Positions 1 through 8,580 of a stretch of DNA of 64,000 bases are shown in pieces. Source of the DNA: Bifidobacterium aerophilum (GTDB lineage: Bacteria > Actinomycetota > Actinomycetes > Actinomycetales > Bifidobacteriaceae); the NCBI RefSeq assembly GCF_010667685.1, contig NZ_WHZW01000013.1:1-64000 (forward strand), given 5' to 3'. A program made the position numbers and the translations under genes. The notes under the pieces are model-generated. The model was not told the origin of the DNA. It worked only from the letters and a program-made list of their open reading frames with translations, and searched no databases. How positions within the stretch are numbered: position 1 is the stretch's first letter; each line of letters opens with the position of its first letter.

Positions 1-65
1 CGTTTTTCAAACAACACCACGCATGGTGCGAGCGTCAGCGTCGCCACTCAATCCATCAGTTAACT

Positions 66-96
66 AAACACGGTGGCGCGTGTTTTCCGGTAATAT
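66..96 (+). promoter_or_regulatory. Candidate promoter/operator of the GH36 gene
   Basis: An inverted repeat AAACACG (66-72) / CGTGTTT (79-85) with a 6-bp spacer is followed by a -10-like TAATAT at 91-96. It lies 50-80 bp before the GH36 start. The arrangement suggests a regulator site over the promoter, but no -35 box is clear and the binding protein is unknown. Confidence 0.3.
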
Positions 97-145
97 GCTG
101 GAACCATCGCGGGCCATCAGACCCCACCATCAAGGGAGAGCCGTC

Positions 146-2407
146 ATGAGCATCTCGTATCTCGAGCAGAACAGGCAGTTCCATCTGCGCAACGACAGCA
201 TCAGCTACGTGTTCCGCGTGCTGGAGGGCGGCGAGCTCAACCACCTGTACTTCGGCCCGCGCCTGCGCGACGACGGCCCGCTGAGCGACCTGCAGGAGAT
301 CCTGTTCCGCGACACGCTGTCCGTCAGCGACGACCGCGGCGTGTTCTCGCTCGAACAGATCCGCCAGGAATACCCGGTCGCCGGCTCCGGCGACCTCAGG
401 CCATGCGCGCTGACCGCCCACGACGAACGCGGCTCCCATGCGATCCGCCTGTCGTACGCGGGCTACACGATCACCGACGGCAAGCCGCCGCTGGACGGCC
501 TGCCCGCCACCTACGCCGAGCATCCCGGCGAGGCGCAGACGTTGGACGTCCTGTTACGCGACGATCAGATCGGCCTCGAGATGACCCTGTCGTACACGCT
601 GTTCGAACACGCGCCGGTCATCGCCCGCAGCATGCGGCTCACCTCGGCCGGCACGCACGACATCACCATCGAAGGCGCGTTCAGCGCCAGCCTCGACCTG
701 CCCGACTCCGACTGGGACATGATCACGCTGACCAGCGCATGGTCGCGCGAATGCAACGTCGAACGTGCGAGGCTGCGCACCGGACTGCAGGGCGTGTCCA
801 GCCTCGGCGGACGCAGCAGCCAGCACGCCAACCCGTTCATCGCGCTCGCCCGTCCGAACACGACCGAATCGCACGGCGATGCGATCGGCATGACGCTGGT
901 GTACAGCGGCAACTTCGACGCCGACGTGGCCGTGGACACGATGAGCGACGCGCGCATGCGCATCGGCATCAACCCCGACCTGTTCTCGTGGCATCTGGCG
1001 CCGGGCGAGTCCTTCCAGACGCCGGAGGCGCTGCTCGCCTACTCGCGCAACGGCCTGAACGAACTGAGCCAGACCTTCCACGAGCTGCTGCGCACCAGGC
1101 TCGTGCGCGGCCCGTGGCGCGGCCGGCGCCGCCCGATCACGCTGAACACCTGGGAGGCGTTCTACTGGGACATCGACGAGGAGGGCATGCTCGAGGTGGC
1201 CAGGCAGGCCGCCGATCTGGGCATCGAGCTCGTCGTGGTCGACGACGGATGGTTCGGCCACCGCGACTGGAACGACACGTCACTGGGCGATTGGACGCCG
1301 AACCGCGAGAAGTTCCCGAACGGACTCAAGCCGCTGTCCAGCCAGCTGCACGCGCTGGGACTCAAGTTCGGCCTGTGGTTCGAGCCGGAGATGGTCAACC
1401 CCGATTCGGCGCTGTACATGGAGCATCCCGACTGGGTGCTGGGCGACACGACGCGCGAGCTGAGCATCAGCCGCCACCAGTATCCGCTCGACCTGACCAA
1501 GGGCGAGGTGCGCGACTACCTGGTTGACGCCATGTCGCGCGTGATCGGCGAGAACGACGTCGACTACATCAAATGGAACATGAACCGCTCCCTGTCCGAG
1601 GTGTTCTCCGACCGGTGGCCGGCCGAACGGCAGGGCGAGCTGCAGCACCGCTACGTGCTGGGATATTACGACCTGATCTCCCGTCTCGCCAAACGCTTCC
1701 CCGACCTGCTCATCGAAGGCTGCTCCGGCGGCGGAGGGCGCACCGACCCGGGCATCCTCGCCTACGCTCCGCAAACGTGGATCTCGGAGAACACGGACGC
1801 GATGGAACGCGTGCGCATCCAGTACGGCACGTCCTTCGTATACCCGCTCGACTCGATGGCCGCGCACGTGACCCCGGTGCCGAACGCGCAGACCGGCCGC
1901 GTCGCATCGCTCAAGACGCGCGGCGACGTGGCGATGTTCGGCGTGTTCGGCTACGAGCTCGACCCGCGCACGCTCACCGACGACGAACGCCGGCGGATCC
2001 ACTGGCAGATCGACGTCGTCAAACGCTTCGCCCCGCTGATCGGCAACGGCAGGCTGTACCGTCTGCTGTCCCCGTTCCGCCGTGACCAGATGCCGTTCGA
2101 CCCGGACGACGCGGCCTGGATGGTCGTCTCCGACAACCGTCAGGAGGCGCTCGTCGGCTACTACCGGACCCGCACCGGCGTCAACATGCCGGTACGTCAC
2201 CTGCGGCTGCAGGGTCTGCGCGACGATCTACGCTACGCGATCGAGGAGATCGGCTTCGACATGCCGCCGCACCGCCCGCGCTACGGCGACGAGCTCGCGC
2301 AGGTCGGGCTGGCGCTGGTGGACGGGTCGAACTGCGACCTGCATCCGCAGATCGACGCCGGCGACAACCTGTCGCGCATCTTCCACCTGCGCGTCTGCGG
2401 CGACTGA
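146..2407 (+). CDS. GH36 family alpha-galactosidase-like protein
   Basis: 753 aa. The family hydrolyses terminal alpha-1,6-galactosyl residues of raffinose, stachyose and melibiose in the cytoplasm. The order is N-terminal beta-sandwich (about 1-300), TIM barrel with VVVDDGWFG and LWFEPEMV, then a C-terminal beta domain. The GH36 CxxGxxR motif is present (C526 to R532). There is no signal peptide. ATG 146 is chosen over the in-frame 80 because GGGAG lies 7 nt upstream. Odd: the canonical KWD nucleophile motif reads KWN (N478), and the acid/base motif SDxxDxxxR reads SENTDAMER (E548). These positions equal Asp478 and Asp548 of Geobacillus AgaA as I remember its numbering. Activity is therefore uncertain, while the family assignment is firm. 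The gene stands alone, with pepP downstream. Confidence 0.88.
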   Translation: MSISYLEQNRQFHLRNDSISYVFRVLEGGELNHLYFGPRLRDDGPLSDLQEILFRDTLSVSDDRGVFSLEQIRQEYPVAGSGDLRPCALTAHDERGSHAIRLSYAGYTITDGKPPLDGLPATYAEHPGEAQTLDVLLRDDQIGLEMTLSYTLFEHAPVIARSMRLTSAGTHDITIEGAFSASLDLPDSDWDMITLTSAWSRECNVERARLRTGLQGVSSLGGRSSQHANPFIALARPNTTESHGDAIGMTLVYSGNFDADVAVDTMSDARMRIGINPDLFSWHLAPGESFQTPEALLAYSRNGLNELSQTFHELLRTRLVRGPWRGRRRPITLNTWEAFYWDIDEEGMLEVARQAADLGIELVVVDDGWFGHRDWNDTSLGDWTPNREKFPNGLKPLSSQLHALGLKFGLWFEPEMVNPDSALYMEHPDWVLGDTTRELSISRHQYPLDLTKGEVRDYLVDAMSRVIGENDVDYIKWNMNRSLSEVFSDRWPAERQGELQHRYVLGYYDLISRLAKRFPDLLIEGCSGGGGRTDPGILAYAPQTWISENTDAMERVRIQYGTSFVYPLDSMAAHVTPVPNAQTGRVASLKTRGDVAMFGVFGYELDPRTLTDDERRRIHWQIDVVKRFAPLIGNGRLYRLLSPFRRDQMPFDPDDAAWMVVSDNRQEALVGYYRTRTGVNMPVRHLRLQGLRDDLRYAIEEIGFDMPPHRPRYGDELAQVGLALVDGSNCDLHPQIDAGDNLSRIFHLRVCGD

Positions 2408-2582
2408 CGCACGCGGCTCGCTCACGTCGCGGCTCGCTCGCCGCGCCGTCCGCCATGCGGACATCCGCCGTCCACGCGATCGCACGTAACGTCGTCGGCA
2501 TACGGACTGGGCTACGATATGCAAGCGACAGAGAGCAACAGGATCGTCGCGTGGAACGATCGCAAGATAAGGAGCAGCAACG

Positions 2583-4184
2583 GTGACCGACGTGTTGACC
2601 GAGAAGGACAGGGAGTACGAGGAGCAGGAACAGGCGCAGGCCCCCGGCGACGATCAGCCGCTCGAGGAGCGCGTGAACAACCGTTCCCTCAGGCCGAACA
2701 GCGACGTGTTCGCCGAGTTCATGAAGACCGGCTGGGACAATCAGGAACCGGACGCGCAGCCGCTCGAATCCAGCAAGTACATCGGCGAGCGCCTCGCCAA
2801 GCTCGGTGCGCGCTTCCCAGGCGAGCGCCTCGTCATCCCGGCCGGCCAGCCGAAGGTGCGCAACAACGACTGCGACTACATGTTCCGCCCGGACACCTCG
2901 TTCGCCTACTACACCGGTCTGGGCGAGGACTACGAGGCGGGCGCCGTGCTCGTGCTCAACCCGATCGACCCGGATTCCGAGGAGGCGCAGGCCGGCAAGA
3001 CGCATACGGCCGAGCTGTTCGTGGCCCCGCGCGCGGACAACAGCACCACGGATTACTACCGTGACGCGCATTACGGCGAGTACTGGGTCGGCCCGCGCGC
3101 CGGTCTCAAGGAACTGCAGGCGATGACCGGCCTGGAGACACACGACATCGCGCAGCTGGCCGACGCGCTCGGCAAGGACGTCGGCACCGAATCCGGCGCG
3201 GTTCGCGTGCGCGTGATCGCCGACGCCGATCCGCAGGTCACCGCGTTGGTCGACGACGTGCGCCGCGCGAACGGATTCTCCGATCCGGACCGCAACGCGG
3301 CCGACGACGCGAAGCTGCACGAGTTCTCGTCCGAGGCCCGCATGATCAAGGATTCGTACGAAATCGGCGAGATGCGCAAGGCGATCGCCGCCACCAAGGA
3401 CGGCTTCGACCGCATCCTCACCCGCCTGCCGCAGGTGATCGACAAGCCGCGTTCGGAGCGCATGCTCGAAGGCGCGTTCAACTCGAACGCCCGCGAGGAG
3501 GGCAACGGCCTGGGCTACGACACGATCATCGCCTCCGGCGAGCATGCGCCGATCCTGCACTGGATGCGCAACACGGGCGTGGTGCGTCAGGGCGACATGC
3601 TGCTCATCGACGCCGGCGTGGAGGTCACCAGCCTGTACACGGCCGACATCACCCGCACGTTCCCGGTCGGCGGCAAGTTCACCGACCTGCAGAAGCGCCT
3701 GTACCAAGCGGTGCTCGACTCCCAGCAGGCCGGTTTCGAGGCGGCCAAACCGGGCGCCACGTATTCGGACATCCACCACGCCTGCATGCGCGTGATCGCC
3801 GAGCGGCTGCACGAGTGGGGCATCCTCAAGGTGGACGTGGAGGAATCGCTCTCCCCCGACGGCCAGCAGCACCGCCGTTGGCTCGCCTGCGGCGTGGCGC
3901 ATCACCTCGGCCTCGACGTGCACGACTGCGCGCAGGCCCGCTACGAGTCGTATCAGGGCGCGGCGATCACCCCGGGCATGATCTTCACGATCGAGCCGGG
4001 CCTGTACTTCGCAAAGAACGACCTGCTGCTGCCGCCGGAGATGCGCGGCATCGGCATCCGCATCGAGGACGACGTGCTCATGACCGAGCACGGCCCCGAA
4101 TGGCTCTCCGCCGGCATCCCGAAGCAGATCGACGAGGTCGAGGCTTGGATGGCCGAACGCGCAGCGGCCGGCTCGGCGGACTGA
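2583..4184 (+). CDS. pepP: Xaa-Pro aminopeptidase P (M24B)
   Basis: 533 aa, cytoplasmic; removes the N-terminal residue from peptides with proline at position 2. GTG start with AAGGAG 6 nt upstream. After a charged, Glu-rich 40-residue leader comes the aminopeptidase P N-terminal domain (creatinase fold) with FRPDTSFAYYTGL. The M24 pita-bread catalytic domain follows: metal ligands D343 and D355 in DAGVEVTSLYTADITRTF, the His region GVAHHLGLDVHDC, and the Glu ligands in TIEPGLYF and IRIEDDVL. All metal-binding elements are present. It is longer than E. coli PepP (about 440 aa), as actinobacterial forms usually are. A hairpin terminator follows. Confidence 0.93.
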   Translation: MTDVLTEKDREYEEQEQAQAPGDDQPLEERVNNRSLRPNSDVFAEFMKTGWDNQEPDAQPLESSKYIGERLAKLGARFPGERLVIPAGQPKVRNNDCDYMFRPDTSFAYYTGLGEDYEAGAVLVLNPIDPDSEEAQAGKTHTAELFVAPRADNSTTDYYRDAHYGEYWVGPRAGLKELQAMTGLETHDIAQLADALGKDVGTESGAVRVRVIADADPQVTALVDDVRRANGFSDPDRNAADDAKLHEFSSEARMIKDSYEIGEMRKAIAATKDGFDRILTRLPQVIDKPRSERMLEGAFNSNAREEGNGLGYDTIIASGEHAPILHWMRNTGVVRQGDMLLIDAGVEVTSLYTADITRTFPVGGKFTDLQKRLYQAVLDSQQAGFEAAKPGATYSDIHHACMRVIAERLHEWGILKVDVEESLSPDGQQHRRWLACGVAHHLGLDVHDCAQARYESYQGAAITPGMIFTIEPGLYFAKNDLLLPPEMRGIGIRIEDDVLMTEHGPEWLSAGIPKQIDEVEAWMAERAAAGSAD

Positions 4185-4196
4185 TCTCATTCCTTT

Positions 4197-4226
4197 GGCT
4201 CCCCCTAATCCGGGGAGCCATTTCCG
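4197..4226 (+). terminator. Intrinsic terminator-like hairpin after pepP
   Basis: GGCTCCCC (4197-4204) pairs with GGGGAGCC (4212-4219) around a 7-nt loop, followed by ATTTCC. It lies between the pepP stop and the RBS of the NUDIX gene. The T-tract is weak. Confidence 0.55.
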
Positions 4227-4244
4227 TTATGAAAGGACTTATCT

Positions 4245-4766
4245 ATGCCGACTCCGGACTTTGTACTCGAACTCCGCAAGAAGATCGGTCATGATCTCCT
4301 CTGGCTCATGGGCGTGACCGGCTGCGTGCTGGACGATTCCGGCCGCATCCTGCTCGGCCGTCGTTCCGATACCGGCGAGTGGGCGATGGTCTACGGCATC
4401 AACGAGCCGGGCGAGCAGCCGGGCGACACGGTGATCCGCGAGATCAAGGAGGAAACGGGCGTGGACGCGGTCGTCACCGATCTGGTCGCCGTGATCTCCT
4501 CCGACAAGGTCACCACGTACGCGAACGGCGACAACACGATGTACATGGATCACTCGTTCCTGTGCGCGTTGAAGCCCGGCGGCAACGCGACCCCGTTCGT
4601 CGGCGACGAGGAGAGCCTCAACGTCGGCTGGTTCGACCTCGACGCGCTCCCCCAGCCGCTCGCCAAGAGCACCGTCGAACGTCTTGCCCTGTTCCGCCGC
4701 TACATCGACAACAAGCGCCACGGCGACGCCCACGCCTTCTTCCTCACCGAAGGCCAGCTCCACTGA
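4245..4766 (+). CDS. NUDIX hydrolase
   Basis: 173 aa, cytoplasmic. ATG preceded by GAAAGGA. The NUDIX box is intact: a Gly-rich loop, then REIKEETGV (about residues 66-74), which carries the Mg-binding glutamates. GCVLDDSGRILLGRRSDTGEW before it is the usual first strand pair. The fold and pyrophosphohydrolase chemistry are clear, but the substrate (modified NTP, nucleotide sugar or ADP-ribose) cannot be told from sequence. It is transcribed alone behind the pepP hairpin. Confidence 0.88.
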   Translation: MPTPDFVLELRKKIGHDLLWLMGVTGCVLDDSGRILLGRRSDTGEWAMVYGINEPGEQPGDTVIREIKEETGVDAVVTDLVAVISSDKVTTYANGDNTMYMDHSFLCALKPGGNATPFVGDEESLNVGWFDLDALPQPLAKSTVERLALFRRYIDNKRHGDAHAFFLTEGQLH

Positions 4767-4929
4767 AATTAGCCATGCCCGCTGCATCACCCCACACCGG
4801 TGGACCGGCTCAGGACAAGGCAGCGGGCATCGTTCATCGGCAGCGTCATCTTCCGGCCGATAATCCGTATTTCCGGCTGACATTCCGCGTCACTCAGAGA
4901 TGCGAATGCTGCGGACGGCCATGCGCCCA

Positions 4930-6360
4930 TCATGAAAACATGTGTTCGGCGTCGATCAGATGCAGGTTGTCTTCCAGTTCGGCTTTGCGTCGGGTCGCTT
5001 CGCCTGTGGGATGCTTGGTGAATAAGTAGAAGATCCTCTCCCCCGATTCCTTCACCAGCGGCGATCTGCTTTTGAGCGTGTCAATGGTCTCGGTTTCGTT
5101 CACGTTCTCCCGCCATTTGCATTCGCCCAACAACACCTTGCGGTTGAACGAATCGACCATGACGATGTCGATGTCGGCCTGTTCACGGCGCATTGGATCG
5201 TTGCCCCACCACTTGCCCATCGATGTCGGAACGAACTCGTTCTGACCTTCATCGTAATGACGAAGCAGCCACTGCTGGCACATGATCTCGAACTGCTGAC
5301 CGACATAGGTGTCAAATGCCGGCCCTTCGACGCCGACACGGCCGGCCGCGCGTCCCCGCTGCGCATCGATCATCTGCGTGGCCGGCGCGACGAACCGGTA
5401 CCAGTACGCGAAGAACGGATCGCGCAGTTTCCACAGCCCTTTGCGGGAACGAACCGGATCTTCGCCGAACGGGATCTGCCGTTCAACGATTTTCAATTGT
5501 TCGAGCGTGCGCAGGTACGCTCCGATCGCGTTCTGTTCGATGCCGGAATATTCGGCGATCTCCTTCGGTCTTGTCCGCCCCGAACCGATCGCGTCCAGCA
5601 CGGAGCTGTATACGGCCGGTTCGCGCAGCTCTTGACGTAGCAGCATCATGGGTTCCTGATACAGCAGGCCGGACTGGCTGAAGCACTGCACCATGACGTT
5701 CTCCTGGAACGACTTCGTCGGGTCGATCTGCTCGAGATAGTAGGGTGTGCCGCCGAACACTGCATAGTATTGGATGCGATCCTTCCAGTCGGAGTTCTCG
5801 GGCATCATGCGGCACGCATCGAACAGGCCGAACGGCTTGAGCTGAATCTGCGCGTTGCGCCTTCCGTACAGGGGGCTGTGGTAGCCGAGGACCTTGCTTT
5901 CCATGAACCCCTCGTTGCTGCCGCACAGCACCATCATGATCCGGGTGTCCTTGAACTGGTGATCGATGGCTATCTGCAGCACGGACGGCAGGCTCGGCTC
6001 CACGGCGGCCGCGTACGGGAACTCGTCGAACACGAACACGAACCGCCGCTTATCCTCTCCGGCCTTTCGAGCGACGTACGAGAACGCGTCCTCCCACGTC
6101 CTGAACGGACCACTGTCCTCGGTCTCTCCGAAGAACCGTCGGGCCTCCGCGGAAAAGCCGCGCAGGTTCATCGCCGCGCTCTGCTCCTTGGCCGTAAACC
6201 ACAGCGTCGGACGATCCTCACAGAATCTGGACAACAACGCGGTTTTGCCGACGCGACGACGTCCGTACACCACGATCATCTGGAACTTATCCAATGAATA
6301 GTGGTAGTCCAGCGTGCCGAGCTCCTCACTCCTGCCTACGAAGTCCATGCCTTCACCCAC
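4930..6360 (-). CDS. ATPase_2 / DUF234 family ATP-binding protein
   Basis: 476 aa. N-terminal P-loop ATPase of the archaeal/bacterial ATPase_2 (PF01637-like) family: Walker A GRRRVGKT (33-40 from the GTG at 6360) and Walker B FVFVFDEFPY. Middle winged-helix-like part (RPKEIAEYSGIEQNAIGAYLRTLEQLKIV), then a C-terminal DUF234 domain with a PD-(D/E)xK-like core (ADIDIVMVD ... LLGECKW). An internal ATG at 6348 is an alternative start; neither has a convincing RBS. The role is unknown; relatives are linked to accessory DNA and selfish or defence functions. It is divergent from a HEPN gene across a shared palindromic region. The last 11 codons are duplicated at 6892-6951. Confidence 0.85.
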   Translation of the reverse strand: MGEGMDFVGRSEELGTLDYHYSLDKFQMIVVYGRRRVGKTALLSRFCEDRPTLWFTAKEQSAAMNLRGFSAEARRFFGETEDSGPFRTWEDAFSYVARKAGEDKRRFVFVFDEFPYAAAVEPSLPSVLQIAIDHQFKDTRIMMVLCGSNEGFMESKVLGYHSPLYGRRNAQIQLKPFGLFDACRMMPENSDWKDRIQYYAVFGGTPYYLEQIDPTKSFQENVMVQCFSQSGLLYQEPMMLLRQELREPAVYSSVLDAIGSGRTRPKEIAEYSGIEQNAIGAYLRTLEQLKIVERQIPFGEDPVRSRKGLWKLRDPFFAYWYRFVAPATQMIDAQRGRAAGRVGVEGPAFDTYVGQQFEIMCQQWLLRHYDEGQNEFVPTSMGKWWGNDPMRREQADIDIVMVDSFNRKVLLGECKWRENVNETETIDTLKSRSPLVKESGERIFYLFTKHPTGEATRRKAELEDNLHLIDAEHMFS

Positions 6361-6378
6361 TTAACCACGGTCTACACG

Positions 6379-6448
6379 ATTAATGTTTTCATAATAACAT
6401 TAATCTATCTAACATTATACATTATTAATGTTGTCGTAAAAACATTAG
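6379..6448. promoter_or_regulatory. Two palindromic operators between ATPase and HEPN genes
   Basis: Two palindromes lie 45 bp apart start to start: ATTAATGTT (6379-6387) / AACATTAAT (6396-6404), and ATTAATGTT (6424-6432) / AACATTAG (6441-6448), each with an 8-bp spacer. The patch is AT-rich in a GC-rich genome and occupies the divergent promoter region. The paired arrangement is repeated at 6973-7041, which argues for a conserved regulator-binding unit. Confidence 0.6.
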
Positions 6449-6455
6449 ACGCTGT

Positions 6456-6854
6456 ATGGGACTCTACACCGGATCCACCACACAAGTTCATCACCCAGCC
6501 ATTATCCGTGCGATGCGCGATGCCCAACGCTTTCTCGGCAACATGACGTTGGCGGAATTCAATGCGGACGACAAGACGCAAAACGCCGTCGCAATGGCCG
6601 TGGCACGTGTAGGGGAACATGTCAAAGGTCTGTCCCGCACATTTCGCGATGCCGAGTCGGAGACCGAATGGAAAGCCATCGCAGGCACCCGCGACTGGAT
6701 CGTCCACGATTACGATGAACTCGATTTCGCACGTCTGCATCAGGCAGTCACACAGGAGCTGCCGCATGTGATCGACGTGCTGCAACCGTACGTCGACGAG
6801 CTGCAGCACGTCACGGCACGCACCGATGCACTGTTTGATGTGCCGCGTATCTGA
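6456..6854 (+). CDS. HepT-like HEPN domain protein (DUF86)
   Basis: 132 aa. All-helical HEPN protein with the RX4HXY signature of HepT-type toxins, R79-DWIV-H84-D-Y86, near the end of the fourth helix. Length is typical of HepT (110-140 aa). HepT RNases are normally neutralised by an adjacent MntA nucleotidyltransferase that AMPylates the tyrosine. No MNT gene lies within reach here, so the protein is an orphan, or its partner is the divergent ATPase (speculative). The ATG at 6456 has no good RBS; homology supports starting at or slightly before HHPAIIRAM. It overlaps the palindromic promoter region. Confidence 0.75.
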   Translation: MGLYTGSTTQVHHPAIIRAMRDAQRFLGNMTLAEFNADDKTQNAVAMAVARVGEHVKGLSRTFRDAESETEWKAIAGTRDWIVHDYDELDFARLHQAVTQELPHVIDVLQPYVDELQHVTARTDALFDVPRI

Positions 6855-6891
6855 CCGCAAACCGATCGGTGTCGCGCAATATGCGAGGAGA

Positions 6892-6951
6892 CGAATGCTA
6901 CGGACGGCCATGCGCCCATCATGAAAACATGTGTTCGGCGTCGATCAGATG
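6892..6951 (-). pseudogene. Relic of a second ATPase gene 3' end
   Basis: 60 bp identical at 59 of 60 positions to 4903-4962. That segment is the last 11 codons of the ATPase gene plus 27 bp of downstream sequence. Just to the right, at 6973-7041, is a second copy of the ATPase upstream palindromes. The whole gene body between 3' end and promoter is gone, so this is the scar of a duplicated ATPase unit after internal deletion. Confidence 0.75.
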
Positions 6952-6972
6952 GCCCAGCCTACAGTCTGTAGG

Positions 6973-7041
6973 TTAATGTTTCCATAACAACATTAATCTA
7001 CCTAACATTAGATTCCATTAATGTTGTTATGAAAACACTAG
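6973..7041. promoter_or_regulatory. Second copy of the paired palindromes
   Basis: TTAATGTT (6973-6980) / AACATTAA (6989-6996) and ATTAATGTT (7017-7025) / AACACTA (7034-7040) copy the architecture and spacing of 6379-6448 with several substitutions. No gene is now driven from it except possibly read-through; it sits 3' of the flippase gene. Confidence 0.6.
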
Positions 7042-7064
7042 ATGTTGCGCTAAGCGCGCATTCG

Positions 7065-8579
7065 TTATTTTCGCAGCATTCGACGATGCAGCCTGTCTTG
7101 GATAATGCCTCGTTCTTGCTTTCGCGCAATGAACAGCCACGCCGCCACCGCATAGACGATGCAGTAGACGATTCCGTACACAAGCAAGCTGGCCAAATCA
7201 GGCAGCACGGCGACATGAACGATAAACCAGCAGATCGCGATTACTCCGATACTGGTAATAATGGTCGGCATCATGGTTTTCCAGAAATATCCCATATCCA
7301 AGCCGATCCGACAGTGATAGTACCAGTTCATGAACAGGCCCGTGCCGAACAGAATGCTCACCGTGTATCCCCATGCGGTGGCCCAGTAACCGGTTGACGG
7401 AATGAGCAGGACACTGATGACGATATCGATCACCGCCGCGAGAAGGTAGATGAGGCTACGTGCCTTGTGACGGTTCTTCGCGCGCTGAATCTCAATGCCG
7501 GTGGTCTGCGTCAAGGGGATCATGACCGGCAACGTCATAACCAGACTCAGCCAGTAAGCGTCCGAATTGGCATCGCCTGCCCAGATCCTTACGAAGTTCT
7601 GGCCGACGACCACGAATCCGCCAAAGATGAACCAGAACAGGATCATCTGATACCTTCCGATCCTGGTCATGAGCTTGGTGAGTCGGTCGTTGTCGTCGTG
7701 CTCGGCGACGATCCTGTTGATCTGAGGCACGAATACGTTCGACATGGTGGTGCTCATCGAGAAGAAGATGTTCCTGATCTGCAGGGCGATGGCGAACGTG
7801 GCGACCACACTGGAACTTGCCATGGCGCCCAACAGGAAATTGGGCACATTGTTGTTCACGATATCGACGATCTGGTTGAGGAAAATCCAGAAGCTGAACA
7901 TGGCGATCGCCTTGAACATGTTCCATTGCAGACCGGTGAACATGAATCTCATGTTAAGGGAAAACACCGCATATCGGATGTTGAGGAACAACAGCACAAG
8001 GCTGACGGAAAGCTGCGCACAGGCCACGCCCACGGCCCCCATGCCTGCGTACAGGAGCAGGATCGCAAGCAGCGGCATCGCCAGCGTGGTGAACAACTGT
8101 CTGGTCTGCTGGAATGCGAACCGCTCATGCGCCACGACATAGGAATCGAACGGCGTGGACATCAGCTGAGCGGCGACGTTCACGCTCATGATCATCAACA
8201 GTTCACGCGCCAGTCCTACCTCACGATCGGTCAAACCCCCGGAAAACAGGGCATGCACGTTCATGACCAGCAACAACCCGCAGACAAGGCACGCGCAGGC
8301 GACGACGATATAGACGAGCAGGAATATGCCGTTCAATCGTCGGATACCCTGCTCATCGCCGTGCGTCCGCTCCCGCATATAGAAACGCACGTAGCTGCCG
8401 TAAAAACCGGCGCTCAGCAAGGCCAGGGCAAAAACCACCGAATTGGTCATCTGGAATACGCCGTAATCTCCCTGCCCCAAGAAATGCAACAGCAGCGGCA
8501 CATATAACAGATTCACCAAATTCTTCGCAAGCACATTCAGATACCCAAGAATCGCGCCCGCCCTACGCTGCGAAACCAT
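7065..8579 (-). CDS. Wzx-type polysaccharide flippase (MATE/PST family)
   Basis: 504 aa, polytopic inner-membrane protein with about 12-14 hydrophobic helices across the whole length (AGAILGYLNVLAKNLVNLLYVPLLLHFLG at the start). Expected to move undecaprenyl-linked repeat units of the exopolysaccharide across the membrane. Last gene of the leftward EPS operon. RBS GGGAGGA lies 6 nt before ATG, within the end of the small upstream gene. Base composition is clearly lower in GC than the flanking core genes, in keeping with horizontal exchange of EPS genes. Confidence 0.88.
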   Translation of the reverse strand: MVSQRRAGAILGYLNVLAKNLVNLLYVPLLLHFLGQGDYGVFQMTNSVVFALALLSAGFYGSYVRFYMRERTHGDEQGIRRLNGIFLLVYIVVACACLVCGLLLVMNVHALFSGGLTDREVGLARELLMIMSVNVAAQLMSTPFDSYVVAHERFAFQQTRQLFTTLAMPLLAILLLYAGMGAVGVACAQLSVSLVLLFLNIRYAVFSLNMRFMFTGLQWNMFKAIAMFSFWIFLNQIVDIVNNNVPNFLLGAMASSSVVATFAIALQIRNIFFSMSTTMSNVFVPQINRIVAEHDDNDRLTKLMTRIGRYQMILFWFIFGGFVVVGQNFVRIWAGDANSDAYWLSLVMTLPVMIPLTQTTGIEIQRAKNRHKARSLIYLLAAVIDIVISVLLIPSTGYWATAWGYTVSILFGTGLFMNWYYHCRIGLDMGYFWKTMMPTIITSIGVIAICWFIVHVAVLPDLASLLVYGIVYCIVYAVAAWLFIARKQERGIIQDRLHRRMLRK

Positions 8580-8580
8580 A

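Noticed and set aside
6456..6854. Complete HepT-MntA toxin-antitoxin pair
   Set aside because: No nucleotidyltransferase (GSxARG...D motif) is found in any frame near the HEPN gene.
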